A stretch of DNA of 64,000 nt from Vibrio penaeicida (lineage in GTDB: Bacteria; Pseudomonadota; Gammaproteobacteria; Enterobacterales; Vibrionaceae), in contig NZ_JAUYVM010000001.1 in the NCBI RefSeq assembly GCF_030689305.1, positions 310,001 to 374,000 of the forward strand, in the 5' to 3' direction. Below the pieces are notes generated by a model. That model ran no database searches and was not told the DNA's origin. It worked only from the letters and a program-made list of their open reading frames with translations. A program made the position numbers and the translations under genes. Positions 18,942-32,577 of the stretch are shown here, piece by piece (the first letter of the stretch is position 1; every line of letters begins with the position of its first letter).

Positions 18942-19520
18942 TTATTTGCCTAATGCTTCTTTATAGTGCTTTCGACAAACAGAAACATATCGATCGTTTC
19001 CACCAATATCCACTTGATCGCCTTCAGCGATGGCGTTGCCTTGCTCGTCCGTTCGAATCACCATGTTGGCTTTTCTTCCACAATGACAAATAGTTTTCAG
19101 TTCTACCAGTTTATCTGCCCATGAAAGCAAATAGCGGCTTCCTTCGAAAAGCTCACCAAGAAAATCGGTTCGCAAGCCATAACATAAAACCGGGATGCCT
19201 AACTTATCGACGACTTCTGTCAGCTGATACACTTGATCACGGGAAAGAAACTGACACTCATCAATCAAAATACAATGGCGTTTCTCTTCTGCATTGTGAT
19301 TTGATATTTCTGCGTAGAGATCGGTTTTCTCATTAAACAATTGAGCTTCCGATTGCAGACCAATTCTGGAACTGACTTTACCCATGCCGTAACGATCATC
19401 AAGTGCCGCAGTGTAAATCAAAGGATTCATACCACGCTCTTGATAATTAAATGAAGATTGAAGAAGAGTTGTCGATTTACCCGCGTTCATCGCCGAGTAA
19501 TAGAAATACATTTGAGCCAC
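18942..19520 (-). CDS. tdk: Thymidine kinase
   Basis: Type II thymidine kinase of 192 residues, phosphorylating thymidine in the salvage pathway. The P-loop [12 protein letters not shown] is at about 9-20, the Walker B-like [10 protein letters not shown] near 85-94, and the zinc site Cys residues in ICHCGRKA and VCRKH. Monocistronic, between two terminators. Confidence 0.97.
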   Translation of the reverse strand: MAQMYFYYSAMNAGKSTTLLQSSFNYQERGMNPLIYTAALDDRYGMGKVSSRIGLQSEAQLFNEKTDLYAEISNHNAEEKRHCILIDECQFLSRDQVYQLTEVVDKLGIPVLCYGLRTDFLGELFEGSRYLLSWADKLVELKTICHCGRKANMVIRTDEQGNAIAEGDQVDIGGNDRYVSVCRKHYKEALGK

Positions 19521-19549
19521 AGAATGCTTCCAAGAATCTAAATCAGAAA

Positions 19550-19573
19550 AAAGGGCTGAAATCTCAGCCCTTT
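19550..19573 (-). terminator. Terminator of cysS
   Basis: Stem AAAGGGCTGA/TCAGCCCTTT with loop of four; on the minus strand it ends in a T run. It lies 13 bp after the cysS stop. Confidence 0.88.
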
Positions 19574-19585
19574 ATAAAGTCGTTA

Positions 19586-20974
19586 TTACTTACGACGCCA
19601 GATTGTCCCTTCAGGACCATCTTCAAGTACGATACCCATTTCGGTTAGCTTGTCGCGCGCCATATCCGCGTTTGCCCAATCTTTCGCAGCACGAGAGTCG
19701 TTACGCAGTTTGATCAGTGCTTCAATTTCAGTAACTTCGTCATCATTACCCGCCGCTGCACCACCTTGCAAGAATGCCTCTGGTTCTTGGTGAAGAATAC
19801 CAATCACATCCGCTAATTCGCGCAGTAATGCACCCAATGCAGACGCTTTTTCTAGATCTTCACCTTTAAGGCGGTTTACTTCACGTGCCATATCAAACAG
19901 CACTGAATAAGCTTCAGGTGTATTGAAATCGTCGTTCATAGACTCTGTAAAGCGAGTTACATACTCTTCACCACCTGCTGGAGACGCGGTTAAATCCAAG
20001 CCACGAAGAGAGGTGTATAAACGCTCTAGCGAAGCACGAGCTTGATTTAGGTTTTCTTCGCTGTAGTTGAGTTGGCTGCGATAATGACCAGACATCAAGA
20101 AGTAGCGAACCGTTTCCGCATCGTAATGCGTCAAAACATCGCGAATCGTGAAGAAGTTGCCTAGTGACTTAGACATTTTCTCGCGGTCTACCATCACCAT
20201 ACCACTGTGCATCCAAGTATTGACGTACTGAGTATCGTGAGCACAGCATGACTGCGCAATTTCATTTTCATGGTGTGGGAATTGCAAATCTGAGCCACCA
20301 CCATGAATATCAAAATGGTCGCCTAGAATAGAAGAGTTCATTGCAGAACATTCGATGTGCCAGCCCGGACGACCCGGCCCCCAAGGTGATTCCCAAGTTG
20401 GTTCACCTGGTTTGGACATTTTCCACAGTACAAAATCGAGTGGGCTGCGTTTTGCTAACTCAACGTCAACTCGAGCACCTGCTTGAAGTTGGTCCAAATC
20501 CTGACGAGAAAGCTTCCCGTATTCATCGTATTTCTTCACTTCAAACATCACATCACCGTTGTCGGCAACGTAAGCAAAACCGCGTTCAATTAAGGTTTCA
20601 ACTAAAGCAATGATTTCTTGAATAAACTGTGTCGCCCTTGGCTCTACATCTGGGCGTTTCATATTCAATGCATCGAAATCGGCGTGCATATCACCGATTA
20701 AGCGCTCAGTTAACGCATCACATGTCTCGCCATTCTCTGCTGCTCGCTTGATAATTTTATCATCAATGTCGGTGATGTTTCGAACAAACGTCAAATCATA
20801 GCCAAGGTAGCGAAGATAACGTGAAACAACATCAAAAGAAACGAACGTACGACCATGCCCGATATGACAAAGATCATAGATAGTTACTCCACAAACGTAC
20901 ATGCCAACTTTGCCAGCATGAATGGGTTTGAATTCCTCTTTTTGTCGTGTGAGTGAGTTGAATATCTTTAACAT
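19586..20974 (-). CDS. cysS: Cysteinyl-tRNA synthetase
   Basis: Class I aminoacyl-tRNA synthetase of 462 residues, the expected size. The N-terminal [19 protein letters not shown] includes the zinc-ligand Cys and the HIGH motif; [10 protein letters not shown] (near residue 270) is the second signature; [14 protein letters not shown] is also diagnostic. It is transcribed away from ppiB, an arrangement also seen in other Vibrio-like genomes. Confidence 0.98.
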   Translation of the reverse strand: MLKIFNSLTRQKEEFKPIHAGKVGMYVCGVTIYDLCHIGHGRTFVSFDVVSRYLRYLGYDLTFVRNITDIDDKIIKRAAENGETCDALTERLIGDMHADFDALNMKRPDVEPRATQFIQEIIALVETLIERGFAYVADNGDVMFEVKKYDEYGKLSRQDLDQLQAGARVDVELAKRSPLDFVLWKMSKPGEPTWESPWGPGRPGWHIECSAMNSSILGDHFDIHGGGSDLQFPHHENEIAQSCCAHDTQYVNTWMHSGMVMVDREKMSKSLGNFFTIRDVLTHYDAETVRYFLMSGHYRSQLNYSEENLNQARASLERLYTSLRGLDLTASPAGGEEYVTRFTESMNDDFNTPEAYSVLFDMAREVNRLKGEDLEKASALGALLRELADVIGILHQEPEAFLQGGAAAGNDDEVTEIEALIKLRNDSRAAKDWANADMARDKLTEMGIVLEDGPEGTIWRRK

Positions 20975-21194
20975 GATCTCTATTTATCAATTGGTGGGTT
21001 TTAGGACGCATGAGTATAACAAGACAGCTGAAGTTAAGTAATAGCTCAGTTTCAGAAATCGTCTCTGAAAATGTTATTTCGTTCCAATCGAACAACTTTT
21101 ACTCATGGTGCACTCCTAAGGGTATCGCTTGTGTAAATTTGAAGTTACGCTAGAATTCTGTATCCATTCCCATTAATTTTTAAAGGAAGTAATC

Positions 21195-21689
21195 ATGATC
21201 ACCCTTCACACAAACTTTGGTGACATCAAGATCCAACTAAATGATGAAAAAGCACCAGAAACAAGTGCTAACTTTTTACAGTACTGCCGTGATGGTTTTT
21301 ATGACAACACTCTTTTCCACCGTGTAATTGATGGATTCATGGTCCAAGGCGGTGGTATGACTTCTGGTCTGCGTGAGAAAGATTCTCGTGCTCCAATCAA
21401 AAACGAAGCGAACAATGGTTTGAGCAACAAAGTGGGTACACTTGCTATGGCTCGTACTATGGAACCGCATTCGGCAAGCTCTCAGTTCTTCATCAACGTG
21501 AACGACAATACATTCCTTGATTTTAAATCTGAAAGCCTAGATGGTTGGGGTTACTGTGTATTTGCTGAAGTTGTCGAAGGTATGGACGTAGTAAACAAAA
21601 TTAAAGATGTTGCTACAGGTTCAATGGGAATGCATCAAGATGTTCCTCTTGAAGAAGTGCTTATCACTGGCACAACTATCGAAGAATAA
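21195..21689 (+). CDS. ppiB: Peptidyl-prolyl cis-trans isomerase B (cyclophilin)
   Basis: Cytoplasmic cyclophilin of 164 residues, catalysing proline isomerisation. Family motifs are [21 protein letters not shown] and [12 protein letters not shown]. No signal peptide, which separates it from periplasmic PpiA. AAGGAAG precedes the start. It ends in a terminator and is followed 38 bp later by lpxH. Confidence 0.97.
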   Translation: MITLHTNFGDIKIQLNDEKAPETSANFLQYCRDGFYDNTLFHRVIDGFMVQGGGMTSGLREKDSRAPIKNEANNGLSNKVGTLAMARTMEPHSASSQFFINVNDNTFLDFKSESLDGWGYCVFAEVVEGMDVVNKIKDVATGSMGMHQDVPLEEVLITGTTIEE

Positions 21690-21695
21690 TCAATC

Positions 21696-21718
21696 AAGGG
21701 AGCTTTTCGCTCCCTTTT
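21696..21718 (+). terminator. Terminator between ppiB and lpxH
   Basis: Stem AAGGGAGC/GCTCCCTT with a 5-nt loop and a short T run. It may be leaky, because lpxH begins only about 10 bp downstream. Confidence 0.75.
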
Positions 21719-21727
21719 CTAAGGCTT

Positions 21728-22462
21728 ATGACCACTCTTTTTATTTCTGATCTACATTTATCTCCTGCCCATCCTGAAATCACAGAAGGTTTCTTTCACT
21801 TCCTTGAACATCACGCAACAAAAGCTGAAAAGCTTTATGTATTAGGTGACCTGTTCGATTTTTGGATAGGTGATGATGATAATTCTCCGTTTAGTCGCTC
21901 AATTATAAATGCTTTCAAGTCACTCACTGATTCTGGCGTGCGCTGTTATTTCATTCACGGAAATCGCGACTTTCTGATCAGCGACCGTTTCAGTAAAGAG
22001 AGCGGTGTTGAGCTTTTGCCGGAAGAAACAAAAATAGACCTTTACGGCACTCCCACCCTCCTTCTTCATGGTGATACATTGTGCCTTGATGATATTAAAT
22101 ATCAGGAATTTAGGAAAAAAGTACACCAACAATGGCTACAAAAATTGTTTTTGTGTGTTCCCCTTTTTCTGCGAAAAAAAATTGTCAAAAATGTTCAAGA
22201 TAAAACCCGAACCGACAAGAAAGAAAAAGCTCTGGATATCATGGATGTCACTAAATCTGAAGTAGAACGTGTCATGAATTCGCATAACGTTCTGTTGATG
22301 ATTCATGGTCACACTCATAGACCAAGTGAGCACAATGTTAAGCTCACAAGTTCCCATGGACAAAGGGTTGTATTAGGGGACTGGTACAAGGAAGGCTACG
22401 CGTTAGCCTACGATGAATCCGGAGTGAAACGAATTACCTTCCCACTTAACCCGATAAAATAG
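21728..22462 (+). CDS. lpxH: UDP-2,3-diacylglucosamine diphosphatase
   Basis: Calcineurin-like metallophosphatase of the lipid A pathway, cleaving UDP-2,3-diacylglucosamine to lipid X and UMP at the inner membrane. It has 244 residues with metal-binding motifs [31 protein letters not shown] and MIHGHTHRP in the family order. Close to ppiB, as in Vibrio. Confidence 0.97.
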   Translation: MTTLFISDLHLSPAHPEITEGFFHFLEHHATKAEKLYVLGDLFDFWIGDDDNSPFSRSIINAFKSLTDSGVRCYFIHGNRDFLISDRFSKESGVELLPEETKIDLYGTPTLLLHGDTLCLDDIKYQEFRKKVHQQWLQKLFLCVPLFLRKKIVKNVQDKTRTDKKEKALDIMDVTKSEVERVMNSHNVLLMIHGHTHRPSEHNVKLTSSHGQRVVLGDWYKEGYALAYDESGVKRITFPLNPIK

Positions 22463-22569
22463 CCGTCTAACGTAACACTGTGTAACAGGCTATTGAGCTA
22501 AATATAGATAATTTTTTCCGTCTGATTATTATACAGCGCCATTCCAATAATTAGACGTGAGTAATACCA

Positions 22570-23781
22570 TTGAAGTACTCTTATGTTGCACGACAACCCA
22601 TATTTGACCTCGATCTCCAAACTATGGGCTATGAGTTATTATTTCGTGATGGTCCTAAAAACACGTTTCCAGATATCGAACCGGAACTCGCAACCAAGCG
22701 ATTATTTAGCGATCAGTTTTTGAGCCCAAATCAAAACAATCTGGGCTCCAAAAAAGGGTTTGTTAATTTCCCTTATGAAAGCTTGATCAACCAAATTCCA
22801 GCTCTCTTTCCACGTAGCTCTATCATTATTGAAGTATTGGAAGACTGTGAACCGACGGACGAGCTTTATAAAGCGCTCAAAGACTTATACTTACTTGGCT
22901 ATAAGATAGCTTTAGATGATTTTATTCCAAGCCCTGAATGGAAGCGCTTTCTACCATTAATTTGTATTATTAAATTTGATATTCGCACTGTTCCAATCAA
23001 TAAAGCGGCCTACTTCATTTCAAAACTTAAGAACTCAAAAATTCAATTTTTAGCAGAAAAAGTAGAGACTTATGACGAGTTCCTGCATGCTAAAGACGTA
23101 GGGTTTACGTTATTCCAAGGTTACTTTTTTGCAAAGCCTGAAATGATACAGCATCGCGCTATTGAACCTTCACTGTTAACTGTTGTTCAGTTGTGTAAAG
23201 AAATCTCTAGCGACCAAATCAACTACGACGAAATTGAACGCTTAGTCGCAACGGATGTCTCTCTCTCGTACAAGCTTTTACGGTATGTAAACTCCTCTTC
23301 TAGTGTTTCGAATGAGATTAAATCTTTCAAACAAGCACTGGTTTATTTAGGTGAAGACAAACTGAGAAAATTCATCTCTTTGGTTGCCGTTTCAAATACC
23401 AATGAAGGGAAGCCCAACACGCTCTATACCTTATCGATAACGAGAGCAAGATTCTGCGAATTGGTGGCATCCCACTATCAAGGTGACGTGGATAAAAGCC
23501 TCGCATTTTTAACCGGTATGCTGTCTTTGCTTGATTCTTTATTGGATCAATCTATGGAAGAAATACTCCGCTCTATACCAGTTGATCAAAAAGTTAAAGA
23601 TGCCCTATTAAACCAAAGTGGTGTCTTGGGTGATATTTATACACTGGTTAAAGCGTTTGAACGTGCCGATTGGAAAACGGCAGTAAGCAAGCGAACTGAA
23701 CTGAATTTAAGTGAAAACTGTGTGGCTGATTGTTATCGAGAGGCGATTAGCTGGTCTCAAGAATTAATGGATGTAGATTAA
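22570..23781 (+). CDS. cdgJ: EAL-HDOD cyclic-di-GMP phosphodiesterase (CdgJ-like)
   Basis: Protein of 403 residues. The N-terminal EAL-type domain (about 1-195) retains the residues needed for catalysis: E22 in the ELL motif, N67, E88, the pair D116-D117 in LDDF, K135, E163 and Q183 in FQGYFF. The C-terminal half (about 200-395) is an HDOD domain. No membrane segment or sensor domain. Active-site conservation predicts hydrolysis of c-di-GMP. Its place next to ppiB-lpxH matches V. cholerae CdgJ, a phosphodiesterase reported to affect motility and biofilm; the symbol rests on that synteny. The start is ATG at 22570. Confidence 0.85.
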   Translation: MKYSYVARQPIFDLDLQTMGYELLFRDGPKNTFPDIEPELATKRLFSDQFLSPNQNNLGSKKGFVNFPYESLINQIPALFPRSSIIIEVLEDCEPTDELYKALKDLYLLGYKIALDDFIPSPEWKRFLPLICIIKFDIRTVPINKAAYFISKLKNSKIQFLAEKVETYDEFLHAKDVGFTLFQGYFFAKPEMIQHRAIEPSLLTVVQLCKEISSDQINYDEIERLVATDVSLSYKLLRYVNSSSSVSNEIKSFKQALVYLGEDKLRKFISLVAVSNTNEGKPNTLYTLSITRARFCELVASHYQGDVDKSLAFLTGMLSLLDSLLDQSMEEILRSIPVDQKVKDALLNQSGVLGDIYTLVKAFERADWKTAVSKRTELNLSENCVADCYREAISWSQELMDVD

Positions 23782-23902
23782 CGTTTGCCACTATCTACCT
23801 TTCATTTTTAAAGCGTGGTAGCCTCCTAGCTAAAATAAACTGCAGGCTAAATTGAAGATGCACTTCGGTTTAGCTTACTACGCTCTATCTGGTAGAAGTG
23901 CT

Positions 23903-24409
23903 ATGTCTAATTGCCCATGTGGAAACTCTCGTTCTTATCAAGATTGCTGTGAAATCGTTCACTTAAATCACGCAGCTGCCACCCAACCTGAAATGTTGAT
24001 GCGTGCTCGCTACAGTGCACACGTTAAAGGGTTGGTGGATTTCGTTGTTGATACTTATCATCCATCACAAAATGCCGATGAACAAAGAGAAGGGATTGCT
24101 AATTCGGTAGAAAGTGACTGGTGCAAACTGGAAGTGATTAACACCGAAAGCGGAAGCCATACTGACGAAGGTTACGTCGAATTTAAAGCTTACTTCAATG
24201 AAGATAACCAACAATACTGTTTAGGTGAACGCTCTCGATTCCTTCGTGAAAATGGCATGTGGTATTACGTCGACGGGGCTTTTCCAGAAGAGGAAACCCA
24301 GCCATCTGAAGATCCTAGACTGACTCAGCCCATTAAAAACCTTAAAGTTGGACGAAACGACCCATGTGTTTGTGGAAGTGGCAAGAAATTTAAGAAATGC
24401 TGTGGCTAG
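23903..24409 (+). CDS. ychJ: YchJ-like SEC-C motif protein (UPF0225)
   Basis: Protein of 168 residues from the ATG at 23903 ([16 protein letters not shown]). An earlier in-frame ATG at 23852 is rejected because the Cys motif normally lies at the N-terminus. Zinc-binding SEC-C type motifs occur at both ends: CPCGN...CC at the start and [13 protein letters not shown] at the C-terminus. The middle is an NTF2-like YchJ domain. Function unknown. The last gene of this plus-strand block, facing the his operon. Confidence 0.88.
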   Translation: MSNCPCGNSRSYQDCCEIVHLNHAAATQPEMLMRARYSAHVKGLVDFVVDTYHPSQNADEQREGIANSVESDWCKLEVINTESGSHTDEGYVEFKAYFNEDNQQYCLGERSRFLRENGMWYYVDGAFPEEETQPSEDPRLTQPIKNLKVGRNDPCVCGSGKKFKKCCG

Positions 24410-24445
24410 CTGATACGACGCAAAAAGGTGAAACCAAGAAGAGAA

Positions 24446-24470
24446 AGAAGCCTCTGACATAGAGGCTTCT
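24446..24470 (-). terminator. Terminator at the end of the his operon
   Basis: Ten-base-pair stem AGAAGCCTCT/AGAGGCTTCT with a 5-nt loop, 20 bp after the hisI stop; T-rich sequence follows on the minus strand. Confidence 0.75.
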
Positions 24471-24490
24471 AAAAAAGAAAGATTAGAATA

Positions 24491-25122
24491 CTATTTATGA
24501 CGCTCTTTCAGTTTATTGATGACGTCGTTCATAGATAGACCTTGGTCTTGCAATAACACCAACAAGTGGTATATCAAATCCGCAGACTCACAGACTAACT
24601 CCGCCTTGTCGCCCGACGTCGCCGCAAGCGCAACTTCAACCCCTTCTTCGCCCACTTTTTGCGAAATACGCTTGGTGCCACGGGCGTATAAGCTGGCAGT
24701 ATAGGAAGAATCTGGATCGGCGTTCTTGCGGGCAGCCAATAGCTGCTCAAGCTGATGAAGCCACACCATTTGTGACTCTTCTTGAGGATCACCATCCCAA
24801 CACGTCGTAGTGCCTTTATGGCAAGTAGGTCCGACAGGGTCGACCTTTACAAGTAACGTATCGTTATCGCAATCTAATGAGATATTTTTTAATGCTAGGA
24901 CGTTGCCCGACGTTTCACCTTTGGTCCACAGTCGTTCTTTCGTTCTAGAGAAAAAAGTCACCTGACCCGTTTCACCTGTTTTCGCTAGCGCATCTTGATT
25001 CATGTAACCCATCATTAAGACTTGGCTAGACTGAAAGTCTTGCACTATGGCTGGAACCAAACCATCCACTTTGTCCCAATTGATGCGCTCAGACAGTGCA
25101 TTTACTTCAGCTGATTCAAAAC

Positions 25123-25126
<4 letters not shown>
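24491..25126 (-). CDS. hisI: HisIE, bifunctional phosphoribosyl-AMP cyclohydrolase / phosphoribosyl-ATP pyrophosphohydrolase
   Basis: Catalyses steps 2 and 3 of histidine synthesis; 211 residues. The N-terminal cyclohydrolase (HisI) part holds metal-binding [10 protein letters not shown] and [12 protein letters not shown]. The C-terminal pyrophosphohydrolase (HisE) part holds [18 protein letters not shown]. The fusion is usual in enterobacteria and vibrios. Start overlaps the hisF stop by 4 nt. Last gene of hisGDCBHAFI. Confidence 0.97.
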
Positions 25127-26615
<1,489 letters not shown>

Positions 26616-26626
26616 TTATAATTCCC

Positions 26627-27241
26627 TTATAAATTCAGAAAGTTTTCAATGAGCTTAGAGCCGGCTTGAGAAGAACGTTCTGGGTGAAATTGCACACCAT
26701 AATAGTTACCACTTTGTACTGCTGCGGTGAACGGGTTTCCATAATCACAGTTGGCGATCGTGTAGTCACCCACTGGCATAGCAAAGCTGTGCACAAAATA
26801 GAAATACTCACCTTCCTCAATACCTTTGAACAACGGGTGCCCTGCTTTCGCTGAAACTGTATTCCACCCCATATGTGGTAAAGGTAACTCGCCCGTTTCC
26901 ATCAAATTGACTTCACCGTCACACAGCCCAAGGCATTCCACCAACTCATTCGCCTTCTGCCCTTTCTCTTGTGAGACTTTTCCTAGCAGTTGCATACCCA
27001 AACAAATACCAAGTAGCGGCTTCTCAACCTTCTTAACGAGATCAATCAGATCTCGCTCTCGAAGGTTTTTCATGGCTTCACTTGCGGTTCCGACACCAGG
27101 CAAAAACAACTTGTCCGCTGCGAGTACCACCTCAGGATCTTTGGAAATGGTGACTTTATAACCTAGGCGTTCAATAGCAAACTTCACAGAGGACACATTG
27201 GCGCATCCAGTATCAATTATGACGACTCTTTGTTCTGTCAC
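26627..27241 (-). CDS. hisH: HisH, imidazole glycerol phosphate synthase glutaminase subunit
   Basis: Class I glutamine amidotransferase of 204 residues, supplying ammonia to HisF. The nucleophile Cys lies in [10 protein letters not shown], and the His-Glu pair in [10 protein letters not shown]. Starts 13 bp after hisB. Confidence 0.98.
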   Translation of the reverse strand: MTEQRVVIIDTGCANVSSVKFAIERLGYKVTISKDPEVVLAADKLFLPGVGTASEAMKNLRERDLIDLVKKVEKPLLGICLGMQLLGKVSQEKGQKANELVECLGLCDGEVNLMETGELPLPHMGWNTVSAKAGHPLFKGIEEGEYFYFVHSFAMPVGDYTIANCDYGNPFTAAVQSGNYYGVQFHPERSSQAGSKLIENFLNL

Positions 27242-27254
27242 GTGTCTTTCCCCT

Positions 27255-28328
27255 TTAAAGCATGCCCTTGCTGCTTGGTAATTCGTTGCCTTCTACTTTA
27301 ATGGCTTGGCGAAGTGTGCGACCAAACGATTTGAATAGGCTTTCTACAATATGGTGGTCGTTTTCACCAGTAGAAGATAGGTGCAAGGTACAAGCCATAG
27401 AATCCGCTATAGAACGGAAAAAGTGTTCCGCCATTTCCGTTGAAAAGTCGCCAACCATTTCACGGCTAAATTTTGCATCGAAGACGAGGTAAGCTCTGCC
27501 CGACAAATCCAGCGCACACTGCGCCAAGCATTCATCCATTGGCAAACTAAAGCCGAAACGACCAATACCACGCTTATCACCTAACGCTTCTTTTAATGCT
27601 TGCCCTAACGCCAGCGCTGTATCTTCAATGGTGTGGTGATCATCGATGTGCAGGTCACCGTCCACACTGCATTTAATTTGGAATCCGCCGTGTGTCGCGA
27701 TTTGATCCAACATGTGATCAAAAAAGCCCAAACCTGTTTTGATGTCATTCCCACCTTGCTCATCAAGGTTAACGTTTACCTTGATGTCGGTTTCTTTGGT
27801 TGTACGAACCACTTCAGAAACACGAGCTTTTACGGTCAGATCTTTAACAATCTGCTTCCAGCCCATGGTTTCTGGGTGGTATTGAATGCCACGAATTGCC
27901 ATATTTTGGGCCATTTGCACATCCGTAATGCGATCACCAATCACGGCTGAGTGTTGAAAATCAATCTTTCCGCCTTGAAGGTACTCTCTTACCAGACCTA
28001 ACCTAGGTTTACGGCAATCACTGTTGTCTTCTTCGAAGTAAGGGCTAATAAGCACTTCATCAAAAATAACGCCTTGTGATGAAAAAATATCCATCATCAT
28101 GTTATGAGGACCATCAAAATCAGCCTGTGGGAAGCTATCGGTCCCCAGTCCATCCTGATTGGTTACCATAACTAATCGGTAGCCTGCATCCTGAAGTGCT
28201 AATAGACTCGGAATGACAAAAGGCTCCAGTTTAAGCTTGTCTAAACGGTCAACCTGAAAATCTTCTGGTGGCTCTACGATTAAAGTGCCATCACGATCAA
28301 TAAATAGAATTTTTTGTTGCTTGCTCAC
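27255..28328 (-). CDS. hisB: HisB, histidinol phosphatase / imidazoleglycerol-phosphate dehydratase
   Basis: Bifunctional enzyme of 357 residues for steps 7 and 9. The N-terminal HAD phosphatase has FIDRDGTL (D11, D13) and zinc-site Cys/His. The C-terminal dehydratase (from about residue 168) has the metal-binding repeats [10 protein letters not shown] and [11 protein letters not shown]. The bifunctional form is characteristic of enteric and Vibrio-type gammaproteobacteria. Confidence 0.98.
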   Translation of the reverse strand: MSKQQKILFIDRDGTLIVEPPEDFQVDRLDKLKLEPFVIPSLLALQDAGYRLVMVTNQDGLGTDSFPQADFDGPHNMMMDIFSSQGVIFDEVLISPYFEEDNSDCRKPRLGLVREYLQGGKIDFQHSAVIGDRITDVQMAQNMAIRGIQYHPETMGWKQIVKDLTVKARVSEVVRTTKETDIKVNVNLDEQGGNDIKTGLGFFDHMLDQIATHGGFQIKCSVDGDLHIDDHHTIEDTALALGQALKEALGDKRGIGRFGFSLPMDECLAQCALDLSGRAYLVFDAKFSREMVGDFSTEMAEHFFRSIADSMACTLHLSSTGENDHHIVESLFKSFGRTLRQAIKVEGNELPSSKGML

Positions 28329-28342
28329 TACGATTTCCTTTC

Positions 28343-30693
<2,351 letters not shown>

Positions 30694-30697
30694 CCCA

Positions 30698-31594
30698 TTA
30701 CTCCATCATTTTTTCAATTGGCAGTACCAAAATTGAGCTGGCGCCAAGCTCTTTCAATTGTTCCATGGTTTCCCAGAACAGGTTTTCAGTGCTAACAAGA
30801 TGTACAGCAACGCGGTTTTGCTCAGCAGACAGTGGAAGCACTGTTGGATCTTCAGCTCCTGGAAGTAAAGCTTTGACTTGTTCTAACTTATCCGTTGGGG
30901 CATGTAGCATGATGTACTTAGATTCTTTGGCTTGTAAAACGCCTTGCATGCGAGTCAACAGCTTTTCAATCAGAGCTTTTTTGTCTGCATCGAACTCACC
31001 TTTACGTTGAATCAAAGTCGCCTTAGATTTAAAGATAACTTCCGCTTCTTTAAGACCATTTGCTTCAAGCGTTGCACCTGTTGAGACGAGATCAGCAATA
31101 GCGTCAGCAAGCCCTGCTCTCGGTGCAACTTCAACAGAACCAGTCAGTACACAAGCACTGAACTCAACACCTTGTTCATCCATGTAGCTTTTAAGTAGTT
31201 GAGGATACGTTGTTGCAATACGTTTACCTGCAAGGTCTTGGGGACCTTTATATTCTTCATCTTTATCGATAGCGATGGACAAACGGCAGCCACCAAAATC
31301 TAAACGACGAAGCGGAACGAATTCGCAAGGCTCCCCTAGTGCTTTTCTGTCTAAACGCACCTCTTCCAATTCATTTTCGCCAATGAAGCCTAAGTCGACC
31401 ACACCGTCCATGATAAGCCCAGGAATATCGTCGTCTCGCACAAGCAGAAGATCGATAGGCATGTTTTCAGAGTGAACGACAAGTCTCTCCCCCATGATAT
31501 TGAACTTAGCGCCACATTTTTTAAGTAGATCTAGACACTCTTTACTCAAGCGTCCTTTTTTTTGAATAGCAATTCTTAGGCGTTGTGTTTGCAT
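30698..31594 (-). CDS. hisG: HisG, ATP phosphoribosyltransferase (long form)
   Basis: First enzyme of the pathway, 298 residues, which is the long form with a C-terminal regulatory domain that binds histidine and therefore needs no HisZ. N-terminus [20 protein letters not shown], phosphate-binding [20 protein letters not shown]. First structural gene, preceded by the attenuator. Confidence 0.98.
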   Translation of the reverse strand: MQTQRLRIAIQKKGRLSKECLDLLKKCGAKFNIMGERLVVHSENMPIDLLLVRDDDIPGLIMDGVVDLGFIGENELEEVRLDRKALGEPCEFVPLRRLDFGGCRLSIAIDKDEEYKGPQDLAGKRIATTYPQLLKSYMDEQGVEFSACVLTGSVEVAPRAGLADAIADLVSTGATLEANGLKEAEVIFKSKATLIQRKGEFDADKKALIEKLLTRMQGVLQAKESKYIMLHAPTDKLEQVKALLPGAEDPTVLPLSAEQNRVAVHLVSTENLFWETMEQLKELGASSILVLPIEKMME

Positions 31595-31656
31595 TACGAT
31601 GTCCCTATGCGAAATTTAGTGAATATTTAATATTTTATAAGTCGTTAAAAATGAAA

Positions 31657-31688
31657 AAACCCTCGGGAGTTTTCTCTCCCGAGGGTTT
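31657..31688 (-). terminator. His operon attenuator terminator
   Basis: Thirteen-base-pair stem AAACCCTCGGGAG/CTCCCGAGGGTTT with a 6-nt loop and a T6 run on the minus strand. It lies between hisL and hisG. Sequences between it and hisL (around 31718-31760) include CCGAGAG/CTCTCGG and CTTTCGGGAGG, which can form the competing leader structures. Confidence 0.92.
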
Positions 31689-31758
31689 AAATCTGTATTT
31701 TCTGATTCAACCACCGAGAGTTCTGAGCCTCTCGGGTATGCGTAAACCTCCCGAAAGA

Positions 31759-31806
31759 CTAGTCAGGATGATGATGGTGATGAATGTTCATTACACTTTT
31801 ACGCAT
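31759..31806 (-). CDS. hisL: HisL, his operon leader peptide
   Basis: Fifteen-codon leader reading MRKSVMNIHHHHHPD then TAG, with five consecutive His codons. A GGAG ribosome site is positioned upstream (about 31815). It is followed by the attenuator hairpins and hisG. Ribosome stalling at the His codons when His-tRNA is scarce would favour the antiterminator, as in the classic his attenuation mechanism. Confidence 0.95.
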   Translation of the reverse strand: MRKSVMNIHHHHHPD

Positions 31807-32042
31807 ATTTAGTTTCTCCTTGAGTTAACTCCACACTAACTAAGCTCAATTGGATTTGCAAGACTCTATTCGAAAAAAATTGTCTTCTCGGTAATTACAC
31901 TTTTTCTGCTTGTCCTTAGAAGCTGTTAAACAAATGCATCAAGTTGGTAATTAAATGCGATTTTCTTGTATTGCCCAACAATAAAACACCATTCAAAATA
32001 TTCACGACAATATTATTACCTCTACCTAAGGATACAAACGTG

Positions 32043-32504
32043 ATGAACAAATTAAAGGTGTTGATGACTGCAAGCGCTTCTATCTTATTAGCAGGCTGTA
32101 CATCCGATACTACTGCTTCTCATAATGCTGGTTACCCTGAACCACCTTCTTGGGATTTCCCTTATGTTACTGAAGCCGCATATGAAATTTCGCCACATAG
32201 CCTCGAAGGTCGTCCTTTTAACAATGATGGACTGGCTTATACCCATGAGGAACTGGAAGCTCTACCAGTAAAAAACATGACCCCCGAACAACTTCAAAAT
32301 TACGCAGATGTGGTAACCCATGCCTTTCCTGATGCGACTTATCAATCTGTCCCTGAAAATTGTGAAGATATCCCAGCAGAAAGTTTAAATGAAACGTCTT
32401 TAGCTAATGTGGCATATATTTCAATGCAAGCAGTAGAGAAAGCAACGAGAGATTCAGCGAAAAACTGTCTCGCGACATTACAGAAGATGTATAGAAAAGA
32501 GTAA
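32043..32504 (+). CDS. Small lipoprotein of unknown function
   Basis: Product of 153 residues with a lipoprotein signal (MNKLKVLMTASASILLAGC, Cys19). The mature part is acidic, Pro-rich near its start (GYPEPPSWDFPY), with two Cys besides the lipid anchor. No domain recognised. The start at 32043 is chosen because it gives the signal peptide and has AAGGA upstream; a longer in-frame start at 31944 lacks both. It stands alone between the his leader and a convergent antiporter gene. Confidence 0.75.
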   Translation: MNKLKVLMTASASILLAGCTSDTTASHNAGYPEPPSWDFPYVTEAAYEISPHSLEGRPFNNDGLAYTHEELEALPVKNMTPEQLQNYADVVTHAFPDATYQSVPENCEDIPAESLNETSLANVAYISMQAVEKATRDSAKNCLATLQKMYRKE

Positions 32505-32525
32505 ATAGAAGAAGAGTGGATAGAG

Positions 32526-32552
32526 AAAGAGCAGGTTTTCACCTGCTCTTTT
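32526..32552. terminator. Bidirectional terminator between lipoprotein and antiporter genes
   Basis: Stem AAAGAGCAGGT/ACCTGCTCTTT with loop TTTC, flanked by T/A runs on both strands. Confidence 0.85.
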
Positions 32553-32577
32553 GATTAGGCTCTATTGGACTTAATAA

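Noticed and set aside
31657..31806. His-rich short frame considered as a metal-binding peptide
   Set aside because: Its position before the attenuator and hisG, and the five-His run ending at the leader stop, identify it as hisL.
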